Assembly: GCA_023457175.1 (NCBI GenBank)
Contig: JAEWMM010000159.1
Location: 1-6,996 of the forward strand
DNA from: Bacillota bacterium
Lineage (GTDB): Bacteria > Bacillota > Clostridia > Oscillospirales > Ruminococcaceae
Direction of reading: 5' to 3'
DNA length: 6,996 nucleotides
In this document: positions 1 through 5,644 of the stretch, in pieces
How positions within the stretch are numbered: position 1 is the stretch's first letter
Layout: each line of letters begins with the position of its first letter
The notes under the pieces: model-generated
What the model was told of the DNA's origin: nothing
The model's database searches: none
The model's input: the letters and a program-made list of their open reading frames with translations, nothing else
Position numbers and translations under genes: made by a program

Positions 1-92
1 GCCTTGGAAAGCCCCGTGACGGCAAGCGCGGGTATGGTGTTATCGAAGTCGTGCAGGGTCAGCCGGTCTGCGCGCTGCACCGTTTTGAGTAA
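1..92 (+). CDS. C-terminal end of a probable YfcE/MJ0936-type metallophosphoesterase (partial)
   Basis: The third forward frame is open from the window edge to a TAA at 90-92 and reads LGKPRDGKRGYGVIEVVQ followed by GQPVCALHRFE. Calcineurin-like phosphoesterases of the YfcE/MJ0936 group end in a similar way: a Gly-Ser-(Leu/Val)-x-x-Pro-Arg-(Asp/Glu) segment near the active site, then a beta strand of the type Tyr-x-Val-Ile-Glu. The catalytic metal-binding motifs would lie to the left of the window, so the assignment rests on about 30 residues and remains tentative. A strong terminator 28 bases downstream supports a real gene end here. A longer forward frame starting at position 4 reads through that terminator and across the 3' end of the opposite gene, and was judged spurious. 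Confidence 0.55.
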   Translation, partial: LGKPRDGKRGYGVIEVVQGQPVCALHRFE

Positions 93-119
93 CGATTGCT
101 TTTTTGTCGGCCACAGCGC

Positions 120-157
120 AAAATCCCGCCGCACAACGCTGTGCAGCGGGATTTTTT
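120..157 (+). terminator. Rho-independent terminator of the upstream plus-strand gene
   Basis: Arms 120-129 (AAAATCCCGC) and 146-155 (GCGGGATTTT) pair perfectly over 10 bp. They enclose a second stem of 131-135 with 140-144 (GCACA/TGTGC) and an ACGC loop. The T-run spans 152-157. It lies between the plus-strand gene end at 92 and the end of the minus-strand synthetase at 172. Four A residues on the left give only a short U-tract in the other direction, so it may work weakly for the synthetase transcript too. Confidence 0.85.
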
Positions 158-171
158 ATCACTCTGTGATA

Positions 172-2151
172 TCACCCGATAGCGGTACCGCAGGGCACCG
201 AATCGTCCACAAAAATAACCTTGCAGCCGCTTGGTTCACTCGTCGCGGCCAGCAGCATGCCTTGGCTCTTCTCGCCGCCGAACTTGGCGGGTTTTAGGTT
301 CGCAACCACAATAATCTTGCGGCCGACCAACTCTTCGGGCTGATATTCTCCTTTTATGCTCGACACAATCTGCCGTCCGCCCAAACCGTCGTCGAGCGTC
401 AGCTTCAACAGACTGCGCGCTTTGGGCACCTCGACGCATTCGAGCACCTTGCAGACTCTAAAGTCGAGCTTGGCAAAGTCGTCGATCGCAATTTCCGGCT
501 TTAAGGGCGCGGCGGCGTCAATTGCCTTTTCCGCAACAGGCGCTTCGGGCTGCGCGGCGGCCAGCTCCTCGGCGGTAGCGGGGGTGGAGAAATCGAGCAG
601 CGGCAGGTAACGCGCCTTGTCGATCGCGTGCAGGAACAGATAAAGTCGCGGACCGCGCTCTTTATTCAGCAGCAGCTGGTAAACGTTTTTGAAGAACCGC
701 CCCTGCTTTGCTTTAATCTCCTTATCATCCCCGCCCGGAAACACGGTGCGCGAGACCGAATAGAGGAAGGTGTTCAAGTCATCCAGACTGTCGTCCACCG
801 TCGAGAGATGCTCAAACAAGAGCTTGATCTCCTGCTTTTCGTCGTCGGAAAGCGCGTCATAGACCCCAAAATCGCGAATGCTGCGCAGCCTGTAGGCATT
901 TTCTGGCGAGCATTGCTCCAGCCAGAACCGGGCCAGCGCCAGACGCTCGGCAAAATCCGCGCGCTTATAGGGCGTGCCGATCTTTTCAAACACCGTCTCA
1001 AGCGCGTCGAGATTAAAGTCCACCGTGCTGCCAAGCTGCACCAGCTGGCTCATCGGCACGGTATTGACCTCGTGACCCGGCACCTCAACGTTATACATAA
1101 TCGCGTTGAGGCGTTCGTCCCCCTTGCCCGCGCGGTAGTCGTTGAGCGCCTTGTCAAACTCGAAATACTGGCGCAGAATCTCCTCGTCAAAGCAAAAGTC
1201 GAAGGCTTTAAGCGGCTCGGTCTTGGAATAGAGCCACAAAATGACCTCGGGCTGATAGATTTTAAGCAGCGTCTCGGGCGTAAGGTTTAAGCCTGACGAA
1301 CCGGACATCTTGCCGGTCATACCCTTGATGCCTATAAACTCATAGCCGGTAAAATACGGCGCTTCGTAGGCGTAGATTTTATCCGAAATAATGCGGCTGG
1401 TCTGATAGCTGCCGGTGGGGGAGGCATGATCCTTGCCGCCCGGCTCAAAGTCAACGCCCTCGGCCTTCCAGCGCATCGGCCAGTCGATCTTCCAGGCCAG
1501 CTTGGCGCGGCTGCCGTTGACAAAATCGTAGTCGCCCTCATAGCCGCACTTGCAGGTAAAATGACCGGTCGTGCAATCCTCTGAAAAGGAGGTGAAGGTC
1601 GTGGTATCCCTGTCGCATTCGGGGCAGTAGACGATGGCGGGGGAATAGGCCTCGCGCTCGCCCTCAACTGCATCCTGCGTGCGGAAGCTGTCGAGAATGT
1701 CAAAAATCTCGCCCCGGCGGCGCAGCGCGTGAATGATGTCCTGATTATAGCGCCCCGAGCGGTATTCGGCAGCCTGATAGCGGAAATCCACCGCGATGCC
1801 AAAGCGCGCAAGCGAGCGTTCAAACTCCCGCTCAAAGTGCTTGGCGTAGCTTTCGCAGCAGCCAAAGGGGTCGGGCACGTCCACATAGGGCTTGCCGATG
1901 TGGCGGCTCCACGCCTCAGGTACATTTTTGGGCACCTTGCGGAAGCGGTCGTACTCATCCCACGAGAAAAGCAGCTTTGCCTTTTTGCCCGCCTTCTGCA
2001 ACGCGCGGCAGACAAAATAGCTTGTAGCGATATCGCGGAAATTGCCGATGTGCACCGAGCCCGAGGGGCTGATGCCCGCAGCGCAGACATATTCCGCCTT
2101 ATCCGGCTTTTTTGTAATAATTTCATTGGCGATTGCTTCTGACCAATGCAT
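172..2151 (-). CDS. lysS: Class I lysyl-tRNA synthetase with C-terminal EMAPII/Trbp111-type tRNA-binding domain
   Basis: This enzyme attaches lysine to tRNA-Lys using ATP, in the cytoplasm. It belongs to the class I (archaeal/Borrelia-type) LysRS family, not the class II enzyme usual in bacteria. The Rossmann core has GISPSGSVHIGNFRD at residues 26-40 (HIGH motif HIGN, 34-37). Family blocks RKVPKNVPEA (71-80) and IDWPMRW (222-228) then FEPGGKDH (235-242) follow, with the KMSKS-type loop KMSGS at 281-285. A zinc-finger-like insert has C176, C179, C193, C200 and C202. The alpha-helical anticodon-binding part runs to about residue 520. After an Ala/Pro/Glu-rich linker (about 525-552), residues 553-659 form an OB-fold tRNA-binding domain (FAKLDFRVCKVLECVEVPKA, IVSSIK, IVVANLKPAKFGGEKSQGML), as seen in MetRS C-termini and Trbp111. 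Class I LysRS is usually about 520-530 aa, so the tail accounts for the 659 aa. The ATG is bounded by an in-frame TGA 21 bases upstream, with AAGGGA as a rather distant ribosome binding site. It is its own transcription unit behind a long leader. Confidence 0.95.
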   Translation of the reverse strand: MHWSEAIANEIITKKPDKAEYVCAAGISPSGSVHIGNFRDIATSYFVCRALQKAGKKAKLLFSWDEYDRFRKVPKNVPEAWSRHIGKPYVDVPDPFGCCESYAKHFEREFERSLARFGIAVDFRYQAAEYRSGRYNQDIIHALRRRGEIFDILDSFRTQDAVEGEREAYSPAIVYCPECDRDTTTFTSFSEDCTTGHFTCKCGYEGDYDFVNGSRAKLAWKIDWPMRWKAEGVDFEPGGKDHASPTGSYQTSRIISDKIYAYEAPYFTGYEFIGIKGMTGKMSGSSGLNLTPETLLKIYQPEVILWLYSKTEPLKAFDFCFDEEILRQYFEFDKALNDYRAGKGDERLNAIMYNVEVPGHEVNTVPMSQLVQLGSTVDFNLDALETVFEKIGTPYKRADFAERLALARFWLEQCSPENAYRLRSIRDFGVYDALSDDEKQEIKLLFEHLSTVDDSLDDLNTFLYSVSRTVFPGGDDKEIKAKQGRFFKNVYQLLLNKERGPRLYLFLHAIDKARYLPLLDFSTPATAEELAAAQPEAPVAEKAIDAAAPLKPEIAIDDFAKLDFRVCKVLECVEVPKARSLLKLTLDDGLGGRQIVSSIKGEYQPEELVGRKIIVVANLKPAKFGGEKSQGMLLAATSEPSGCKVIFVDDSVPCGTAIG

Positions 2152-2185
2152 AACTTCAGACCATCCCTTTCACTGCAAATGCAAA

Positions 2186-2223
2186 GCACGCGCAGACCCT
2201 TTCGGAATCGATGCCGCGCATGC
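2186..2223 (-). other. Leader hairpin with GAAA tetraloop just upstream of the lysS ribosome binding site
   Basis: On the minus strand GCATGCGCGG (2223-2214) pairs with CTGCGCGTGC (2195-2186) over 10 bp, two of them G-U. The inner part GATTCC-GAAA-GGGTC can form a second short stem capped by a GNRA tetraloop. It is followed by TTTGCATTT, a poor U-tract, so it could be a weak attenuator or a structure that affects access to the ribosome binding site about 16 bases further on. Only the pairing is seen; any function is inferred. Confidence 0.4.
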
Positions 2224-2230
2224 GTATTTG

Positions 2231-2376
2231 ATACTGCCATATCGCTAAAAAGTCGAATACATTTTCGCCTGCCGGGACAATACGAAAAGCGGATTGTCGT
2301 CCACGGTGGCGAGGGGGTAAAAGCAGGACGGAAAATCTGCCGTAAAGATATCAATTTTTTAGCGAGACAGCAGTAT
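2231..2376 (-). ncRNA. Candidate structured 5' leader element of lysS (possible cis-regulatory RNA)
   Basis: Minus-strand segments ATACTGC (2376-2370) and TCGCTAAAAA (2365-2356) pair perfectly with TTTTTAGCGA (2251-2242) and GCAGTAT (2237-2231). This gives a 17-bp closing stem with one 4x4 internal loop (2366-2369 against 2238-2241). The enclosed 104 bases hold smaller pairings, including GACAAT/ATTGTC around an 11-nt loop (about 2270-2305) and GCAG/CTGC (about 2323-2340). The left arm begins about 12 nt after the predicted transcription start, so the element would fold immediately on transcription. T-boxes control some class I LysRS genes, such as that of Bacillus cereus, but the T-box bulge consensus (UGGNACCGCG type) is not present, and no lysine-riboswitch core was recognised. 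It could instead be a small inverted-repeat insertion. Confidence 0.4.
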
Positions 2377-2394
2377 TATGCCATTATCCTTAGA

Positions 2395-2423
2395 ATTTTA
2401 CTATAAAGGGCTTTAAAAGTCAA
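2395..2423 (-). promoter_or_regulatory. Sigma-A-type promoter for lysS
   Basis: On the minus strand a TTGACT -35 box (2423-2418) and a TAAAAT -10 box (2400-2395) are separated by exactly 17 bases, each matching the consensus at 5 of 6 positions. Transcription would begin near 2388, giving a leader of about 237 nt before the ATG at 2151. Confidence 0.7.
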
Positions 2424-2455
2424 ACATTCGCCCGCCTTTATTCGGCATACCGCAT

Positions 2456-2476
2456 CGGCAGCCTTTTTTGGCGCCG
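2456..2476. other. GC-rich inverted repeat with T6 loop between the divergent promoters
   Basis: CGGC-A-GCC (2456-2463) pairs with GGCGCCG (2470-2476) around a TTTTTT loop, seven pairs with one bulged A. It sits directly upstream of the plus-strand -35 box, between the two outward-facing promoters. It could be a protein-binding site or a chance hairpin. The T-run is in the loop, so it is not a terminator. Confidence 0.25.
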
Positions 2477-2479
2477 CTA

Positions 2480-2507
2480 TTGATTTGAATGCGTGTTATG
2501 CTATACT
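2480..2507 (+). promoter_or_regulatory. Extended -10 promoter for the aldolase operon
   Basis: A TTGATT -35 box (2480-2485), 16-base spacer and TATACT -10 box (2502-2507) are preceded by the extended element TGC (2499-2501). A second possible -10, TATAAT at 2513-2518, has no good -35. Transcription would start near 2514, about 54 bases before the start codon. Confidence 0.6.
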
Positions 2508-2567
2508 TTTATTATAATTTTCTTACGCCGTGCGCAAGTTTTTACTAAAGAAATGAGGAGATCTTCG

Positions 2568-3539
2568 ATGCTGTCTTACCAGGCCCTCGGGTTAGAGAAC
2601 GCCCGAAACCTGCTTAAAAAAGCCTACGAGGGGCGTTATGCCGTCGGGGCGTTTAACTTCATCTCAATCGAGCAGCTCAACGGCATTTTTGATGCCTGCG
2701 TGCAAAAGCGCTCGCCGGTCATTCTGTTGGGGTCGCCCAAGCTGTGCCGCCAGTTTGAACCGCGCATGCTCGCCCGTATGGCACAGGCCGGACGCGAGCG
2801 CGTGCTTGAGCAGGGGCTTGATATCCCCACCGTCCTGCATCTGGATCACGGCCTTTGTTACGACCACTGTGTCACCGCTATCCAAAACGGCTTTTCGTCG
2901 GTGATGATTGACGGCAGCGCCCTGCCCTTTGCCGAAAATGTAGCGCTGACCCGCCAGATTGTGGAATATGCCCACGCCTACGGCGTGACGGTGGAGGGTG
3001 AGCTGGGCGTGCTGGACACCGAATCCAACGCGCAGAGCTATTTTCCGCAGCGGCCTTACACCGACCCTGAGCAGGCGGCCGAGTTCGTCGAAAAAACCGG
3101 CGTGGACAGTCTGGCTGTCGCCGTCGGTACCTCGCACGGCATGGTCAAATACCTGCCCAACCCCGACGGCAGCTACCCCGAGCTGCGCTATGATATTCTG
3201 GACAGGCTTGAGACGCTGCTGCCCGGCTTTCCCATTGTGCTGCACGGCGCTTCCTGCCTGCCGTATAAATACATCGAGATGATCAACCGCCACGGCGGTA
3301 AAATTGTGCATGCCGCGGGCATTCCGGAATATCAGATCGCCAACGCCGCAAAAATGGCGGTGTGCATGGTCAATATTGCCTCCGACGGCTGGCTGGCCGC
3401 GCTTGCCCTCACGCGAAAGGTGCTGGCCGAGAACCCGACCGCCATCGACGGGCGCATCTATTCCTTGCAGGTGCGACCCGAATTAAAAGAGCTGTACTGC
3501 CATAAAATCGACATGCTCGGCAGCGCAGGCAAATGCTGA
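2568..3539 (+). CDS. Class II ketose-bisphosphate aldolase, fructose-bisphosphate aldolase family, divergent active site
   Basis: This is a 323-aa cytosolic zinc-dependent aldolase of the clostridial/Giardia-like class II FBA family, whose members split fructose 1,6-bisphosphate into DHAP and glyceraldehyde 3-phosphate. The ATG at 2568 has GAGGAG (2555-2560) seven bases upstream, so a frame opening at 2493 is extended too far. Recognisable blocks are VGAFNF (26-31), HLDHG (91-95; catalytic Asp93, zinc ligand His94), GFSSVMIDGS (108-117), VEGELG (142-147), YTDPEQAAEFV (164-174), GVDSLAVAVGTSHG (178-191; zinc His190), VLHGAS (224-229; zinc His226) and the C-terminal LGSAGK. In the substrate-binding block, relatives read CKINIDSDGR whereas this one reads CMVNIASDGW (266-275). 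Asn269 is kept, but the Lys, an Asp (now Ala271) and the Arg (now Trp275) are changed. That may mean another sugar bisphosphate or a non-canonical role, so no fba symbol is given. It probably shares a transcript with the two ORFs that follow. Confidence 0.9.
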   Translation: MLSYQALGLENARNLLKKAYEGRYAVGAFNFISIEQLNGIFDACVQKRSPVILLGSPKLCRQFEPRMLARMAQAGRERVLEQGLDIPTVLHLDHGLCYDHCVTAIQNGFSSVMIDGSALPFAENVALTRQIVEYAHAYGVTVEGELGVLDTESNAQSYFPQRPYTDPEQAAEFVEKTGVDSLAVAVGTSHGMVKYLPNPDGSYPELRYDILDRLETLLPGFPIVLHGASCLPYKYIEMINRHGGKIVHAAGIPEYQIANAAKMAVCMVNIASDGWLAALALTRKVLAENPTAIDGRIYSLQVRPELKELYCHKIDMLGSAGKC

Positions 3540-3634
3540 CACCGGACGGGTGCAAAGGGCGCGAACTGCAAAGCGGAATCAACGCCAAAAGCGACGGTCT
3601 GCATCTGCCGGATAGCTATAAGGTGGTTTTATGA
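3533..3634 (+). CDS. Possible 33-codon ORF bridging the aldolase and the transporter
   Basis: An ATG at 3533, inside the last codons of the aldolase (ATGCTGA junction), opens a frame that ends in TGA at 3632-3634. That stop overlaps the transporter start as ATGA. The peptide begins MLTPDGCKGRELQSG and ends LHLPDSYKVVL; it has no recognised domain. Overlap at both ends is the pattern of translationally coupled operon genes. There is no good ribosome binding site of its own, and AAGGTGG (3621-3626 region) before the transporter lies within its 3' end. It may equally be a spacer that happens to stay open or the remnant of a lost gene. Confidence 0.25.
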   Translation: MLTPDGCKGRELQSGINAKSDGLHLPDSYKVVL

Positions 3635-4551
3635 AAAACACGACAAAAGCGTACATCGCCGTTGCATTTCAGTCATTGATTGTTGGTTTCTCTTTCTTAT
3701 TTGTCAAAATTGCGCTTAAAAGCGCCGATGCCGTTTCTCTGCTGGCGCACCGGTTTACATTCGCAGCGCTTGGCATCTTCATTTACAGCCTCTTAAGCCC
3801 CAATAAAATAAAGGTCGGTATTGCGGACTGGCTCAAAATCGCACCCTACAGCATCGCTTATCCGATCGGTTTCTTTTCGCTACAAACCTTGGGGCTGCAA
3901 ATCATATCCTCCTCCGAGGCGGGAATTGTGCATGCTACCGTCCCGGTCTGGACGCTTATCGCCGCCAAGCTCCTGCTAAAAGAACAGGTCGGAGGGCTGC
4001 AAAAGCTTCTGATGCTTATATCCGTTTCGGGCGTCATCTTTATCAACATCATGGGCGGTTTTAATATTGGCGGCCGCAGCTATCTCGGCTTTTTGTTTAT
4101 TCTGCTGTCGGCCATATCCTTCGCCGTTTATACGGCGCTGACCAAAAGGCTGTCCAGAGTCTATCCTGTCTTTTCAATCGTCTATGTCATGAGCATAACA
4201 GGCTGCATTGTTTTTAACCTGATTTCGGTCGGGCGGCATCTTGCAGGCGGCAGCATCGTCGCCTATTTTAAGCCGTTTTCAGACCTTTCGTTCGTTTGGG
4301 CCATGCTCTATCTGGGCGTGCTTTCGTCCTTGATAACGGCCCTGCTTTCGACCTATGCATTACGCAGGCTAGAAGCGACCAAGGTCGGCCTGTGCAACAA
4401 TGCGTCCATTATTGTGACTATTCTGGCCGGGCCGATCTTTTTGCACGAATCGCTGTATTACTATCATTACATCGGAATGGGAGCCATCCTGGTCGGAACC
4501 ATCGGCTTCAACTTAATAAGGCCGGCCCAAAAAGATGCTGATAAAACATAA
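3631..4551 (+). CDS. EamA/DMT-family transporter with ten transmembrane segments
   Basis: This 306-aa integral membrane protein belongs to the drug/metabolite transporter superfamily, whose members usually export or exchange small metabolites; the substrate cannot be read from the sequence. Hydrophobic segments lie at roughly 7-27, 34-55, 68-90, 95-116, 122-141, 150-170, 178-199, 222-242, 253-271 and 276-296, forming two EamA repeats of five helices (about 7-141 and 150-296). Typical features are SEAGIVHATVPVWTLIAAKL (95-114) with LLKE following, and in the second repeat the parallel YALRRLEATKVGLCNNASII (242-261) with a later HES. The ATG at 3631 has AAGGTGG about four bases upstream. The 5' half is visibly richer in A and T than the aldolase and synthetase genes. 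It lies 91 bases after the aldolase with no terminator between, so an operon is likely, and it is followed by a hairpin. Confidence 0.88.
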   Translation: MKNTTKAYIAVAFQSLIVGFSFLFVKIALKSADAVSLLAHRFTFAALGIFIYSLLSPNKIKVGIADWLKIAPYSIAYPIGFFSLQTLGLQIISSSEAGIVHATVPVWTLIAAKLLLKEQVGGLQKLLMLISVSGVIFINIMGGFNIGGRSYLGFLFILLSAISFAVYTALTKRLSRVYPVFSIVYVMSITGCIVFNLISVGRHLAGGSIVAYFKPFSDLSFVWAMLYLGVLSSLITALLSTYALRRLEATKVGLCNNASIIVTILAGPIFLHESLYYYHYIGMGAILVGTIGFNLIRPAQKDADKT

Positions 4552-4588
4552 AAGCCCTCCAATCGACCATGCAACTGGAAGGCTCTTT
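4551..4588 (-). terminator. Terminator between the converging transporter and NudC genes
   Basis: AGCC-C-TCCA (4553-4561) pairs with TGGA-A-GGCT (4576-4584) around a 14-base loop, with one C-A mismatch. Read on the minus strand, the hairpin is followed by TTTTATGTTTTA, a good U-tract for the NudC transcript ending at 4615. On the plus strand only CTCTTTAAG follows, so it would serve the transporter weakly. Confidence 0.65.
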
Positions 4589-4614
4589 AAGTATAGACGC
4601 CATTTAATCAACCG

Positions 4615-5439
4615 TTATCGCCCGCCGTTTTTAAACAGCATCATCATTTCGCGCGTCAGGCTTAAATTGTCGGGCTGCAGCGCAATCTCCTCGCGGGTAA
4701 ACCACTCGGCCGAGGCGAGCTCGTCGGTTTGCAGCGTGACGGCGGTGTCACCGTCCACCTCGGCGAAAAAGCCGCAGAGCAGCGAGCTTGAAAAAGCCCA
4801 CGGCTGGCTTTTATAATAGGTGATGTTCTTGACCCTCAGGCCGACCTCCTCCATCACCTCGCGCGCCACCGTTTGCTCAAGCGTCTCGCCGATCTCGGTA
4901 AAGCCCGCCACCAACGCGTAGTTGGAATAGGGTCGCCCGGCATATTTGGTCATTAGCAACCGGTCCCCCGCGGTAATCGCCACAATGACGCCGGGGGATA
5001 TTTTAGGGTACACCATCTGCCCGCAGGAGACGCATTGCAGCATGCGTTCCTTGTCGCTGGGCGTCAGCGGCTGTCCGCACCGGCCGCAGAACTTGTTTTC
5101 TTGATACCAGTTGTACAATTGCCATGCGATAAAGCCTGCAAAGGCCAGATCACCCGGCAGCACGGTGCGAAACAGCGTAATGTTCTCAAGGCCAAAACCG
5201 TCGGGCGCGGCGTAGCCGGGCGCGCGCAGCAAAAAATAATCGGTGTCGTCAATCGAGAATAAAAACGTACAGTCGCCGGGGTCGGCGTCAAGCTGTGCAA
5301 GCGTCGGGTAGCGAACCTCCTCCCCGTTTTTGCGGCACAGCACGGCATTTTGATCAAAAACAAATACGGTATCCGTCCCGCGGGGGTTTTTGACATGAAA
5401 GGCGTTATCATATTTCTTGGGTGCAATATCCTGTATCAC
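4615..5439 (-). CDS. nudC: NADH diphosphatase (NudC-type Nudix hydrolase)
   Basis: NudC enzymes hydrolyse NAD(H) to NMN(H) and AMP and, in characterised bacteria, also remove NAD caps from RNA. The 274-aa protein has the family order: a variable N-terminal domain (about 1-112), a four-cysteine zinc ribbon (C118, C121, C136, C139, with CGRCGQPL and CVSCGQMVYPKISP), then the Nudix fold. The Nudix box at 179-201 fits GX5EX7REUXEEXGU exactly (GFTEIGE, then REVMEEVGL). The NADH-specific signature, SQPWPFP-x-S in the family, appears as SQPWAFSSS at 211-219, so two prolines are replaced. The start is GTG at 5437-5439, chosen because AAGGAAG lies six bases upstream and no in-frame ATG is nearby. It has its own promoter, a GC-rich hairpin and palindrome in the leader, and a terminator directly after the stop. 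Confidence 0.93.
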   Translation of the reverse strand: MIQDIAPKKYDNAFHVKNPRGTDTVFVFDQNAVLCRKNGEEVRYPTLAQLDADPGDCTFLFSIDDTDYFLLRAPGYAAPDGFGLENITLFRTVLPGDLAFAGFIAWQLYNWYQENKFCGRCGQPLTPSDKERMLQCVSCGQMVYPKISPGVIVAITAGDRLLMTKYAGRPYSNYALVAGFTEIGETLEQTVAREVMEEVGLRVKNITYYKSQPWAFSSSLLCGFFAEVDGDTAVTLQTDELASAEWFTREEIALQPDNLSLTREMMMLFKNGGR

Positions 5440-5455
5440 GCGAAACTTCCTTTGT

Positions 5456-5468
5456 CGTTAATTTAACG
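5456..5468. promoter_or_regulatory. 13-bp palindrome, possible operator, in the nudC leader
   Basis: CGTTAA-T-TTAACG is a perfect inverted repeat with a one-base centre. It lies between the nudC promoter and its ribosome binding site. The loop would be too small for an RNA hairpin, so if functional it is more likely a repressor site. This is inference from symmetry and position alone. Confidence 0.3.
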
Positions 5469-5490
5469 GCGGCGCAGGCCGGCCACCGCC
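5468..5490 (-). other. GC-rich hairpin in the nudC leader
   Basis: GGCGG (5468-5472) pairs with CCGCC (5486-5490), and the enclosed bases include the palindrome GGCCGGCC (5477-5484). It directly adjoins the CGTTAA/TTAACG palindrome and lies inside the predicted transcribed leader. No U-tract follows, so it is not a terminator. Confidence 0.3.
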
Positions 5491-5502
5491 ATTATTAAAA
5501 CG

Positions 5503-5531
5503 ATTATAGCATCCCGCTGCAGAAAAGTCAT
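5503..5531 (-). promoter_or_regulatory. Extended -10 promoter for nudC
   Basis: On the minus strand a perfect TATAAT (5508-5503) is preceded by TGC, an extended -10. A weak -35, ATGACT (5531-5526), lies 17 bases further upstream. Transcription would start near 5496, leaving a leader of about 57 nt. Confidence 0.65.
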
Positions 5532-5644
5532 GTCCGCCCGTTTAATATCTTTTTAGCAGAGCGCCGGATGTATGATACAAAGCGCCATTAAAACAGCAGC
5601 GTGGATTGGCGCCGGTATTTTTTCCCGCTCATAAGAGGATGCAG

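Noticed and set aside
182..191. Perfect palindrome GCGGTACCGC resembling part of a T-box bulge
   Set aside because: It lies in the last codons of lysS (Gly-Thr-Ala-Ile-Gly region), downstream of the gene and not in its leader, so it is a codon coincidence.
4..297. Plus-strand frame of 97 codons at the left edge
   Set aside because: It reads through the strong terminator at 120-157 and over the 3' end of lysS, and the third frame gives the more plausible protein end at 92.
628..1290. Plus-strand frame of 220 codons inside lysS
   Set aside because: Antisense shadow with no ribosome binding site or domain; the minus-strand protein matches the LysRS family throughout.
1332..2354. Long minus-strand frame of 340 codons overlapping lysS and its leader
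   Set aside because: It is a Pro/Arg/Ala-rich shadow frame of a GC-rich gene with no recognisable domain, overlapping a clear LysRS.
2493..2567. Upstream extension of the aldolase by 25 codons
   Set aside because: It would start inside the promoter (-10 at 2502-2507), whereas ATG 2568 has a well-spaced GAGGAG and matches the family start.
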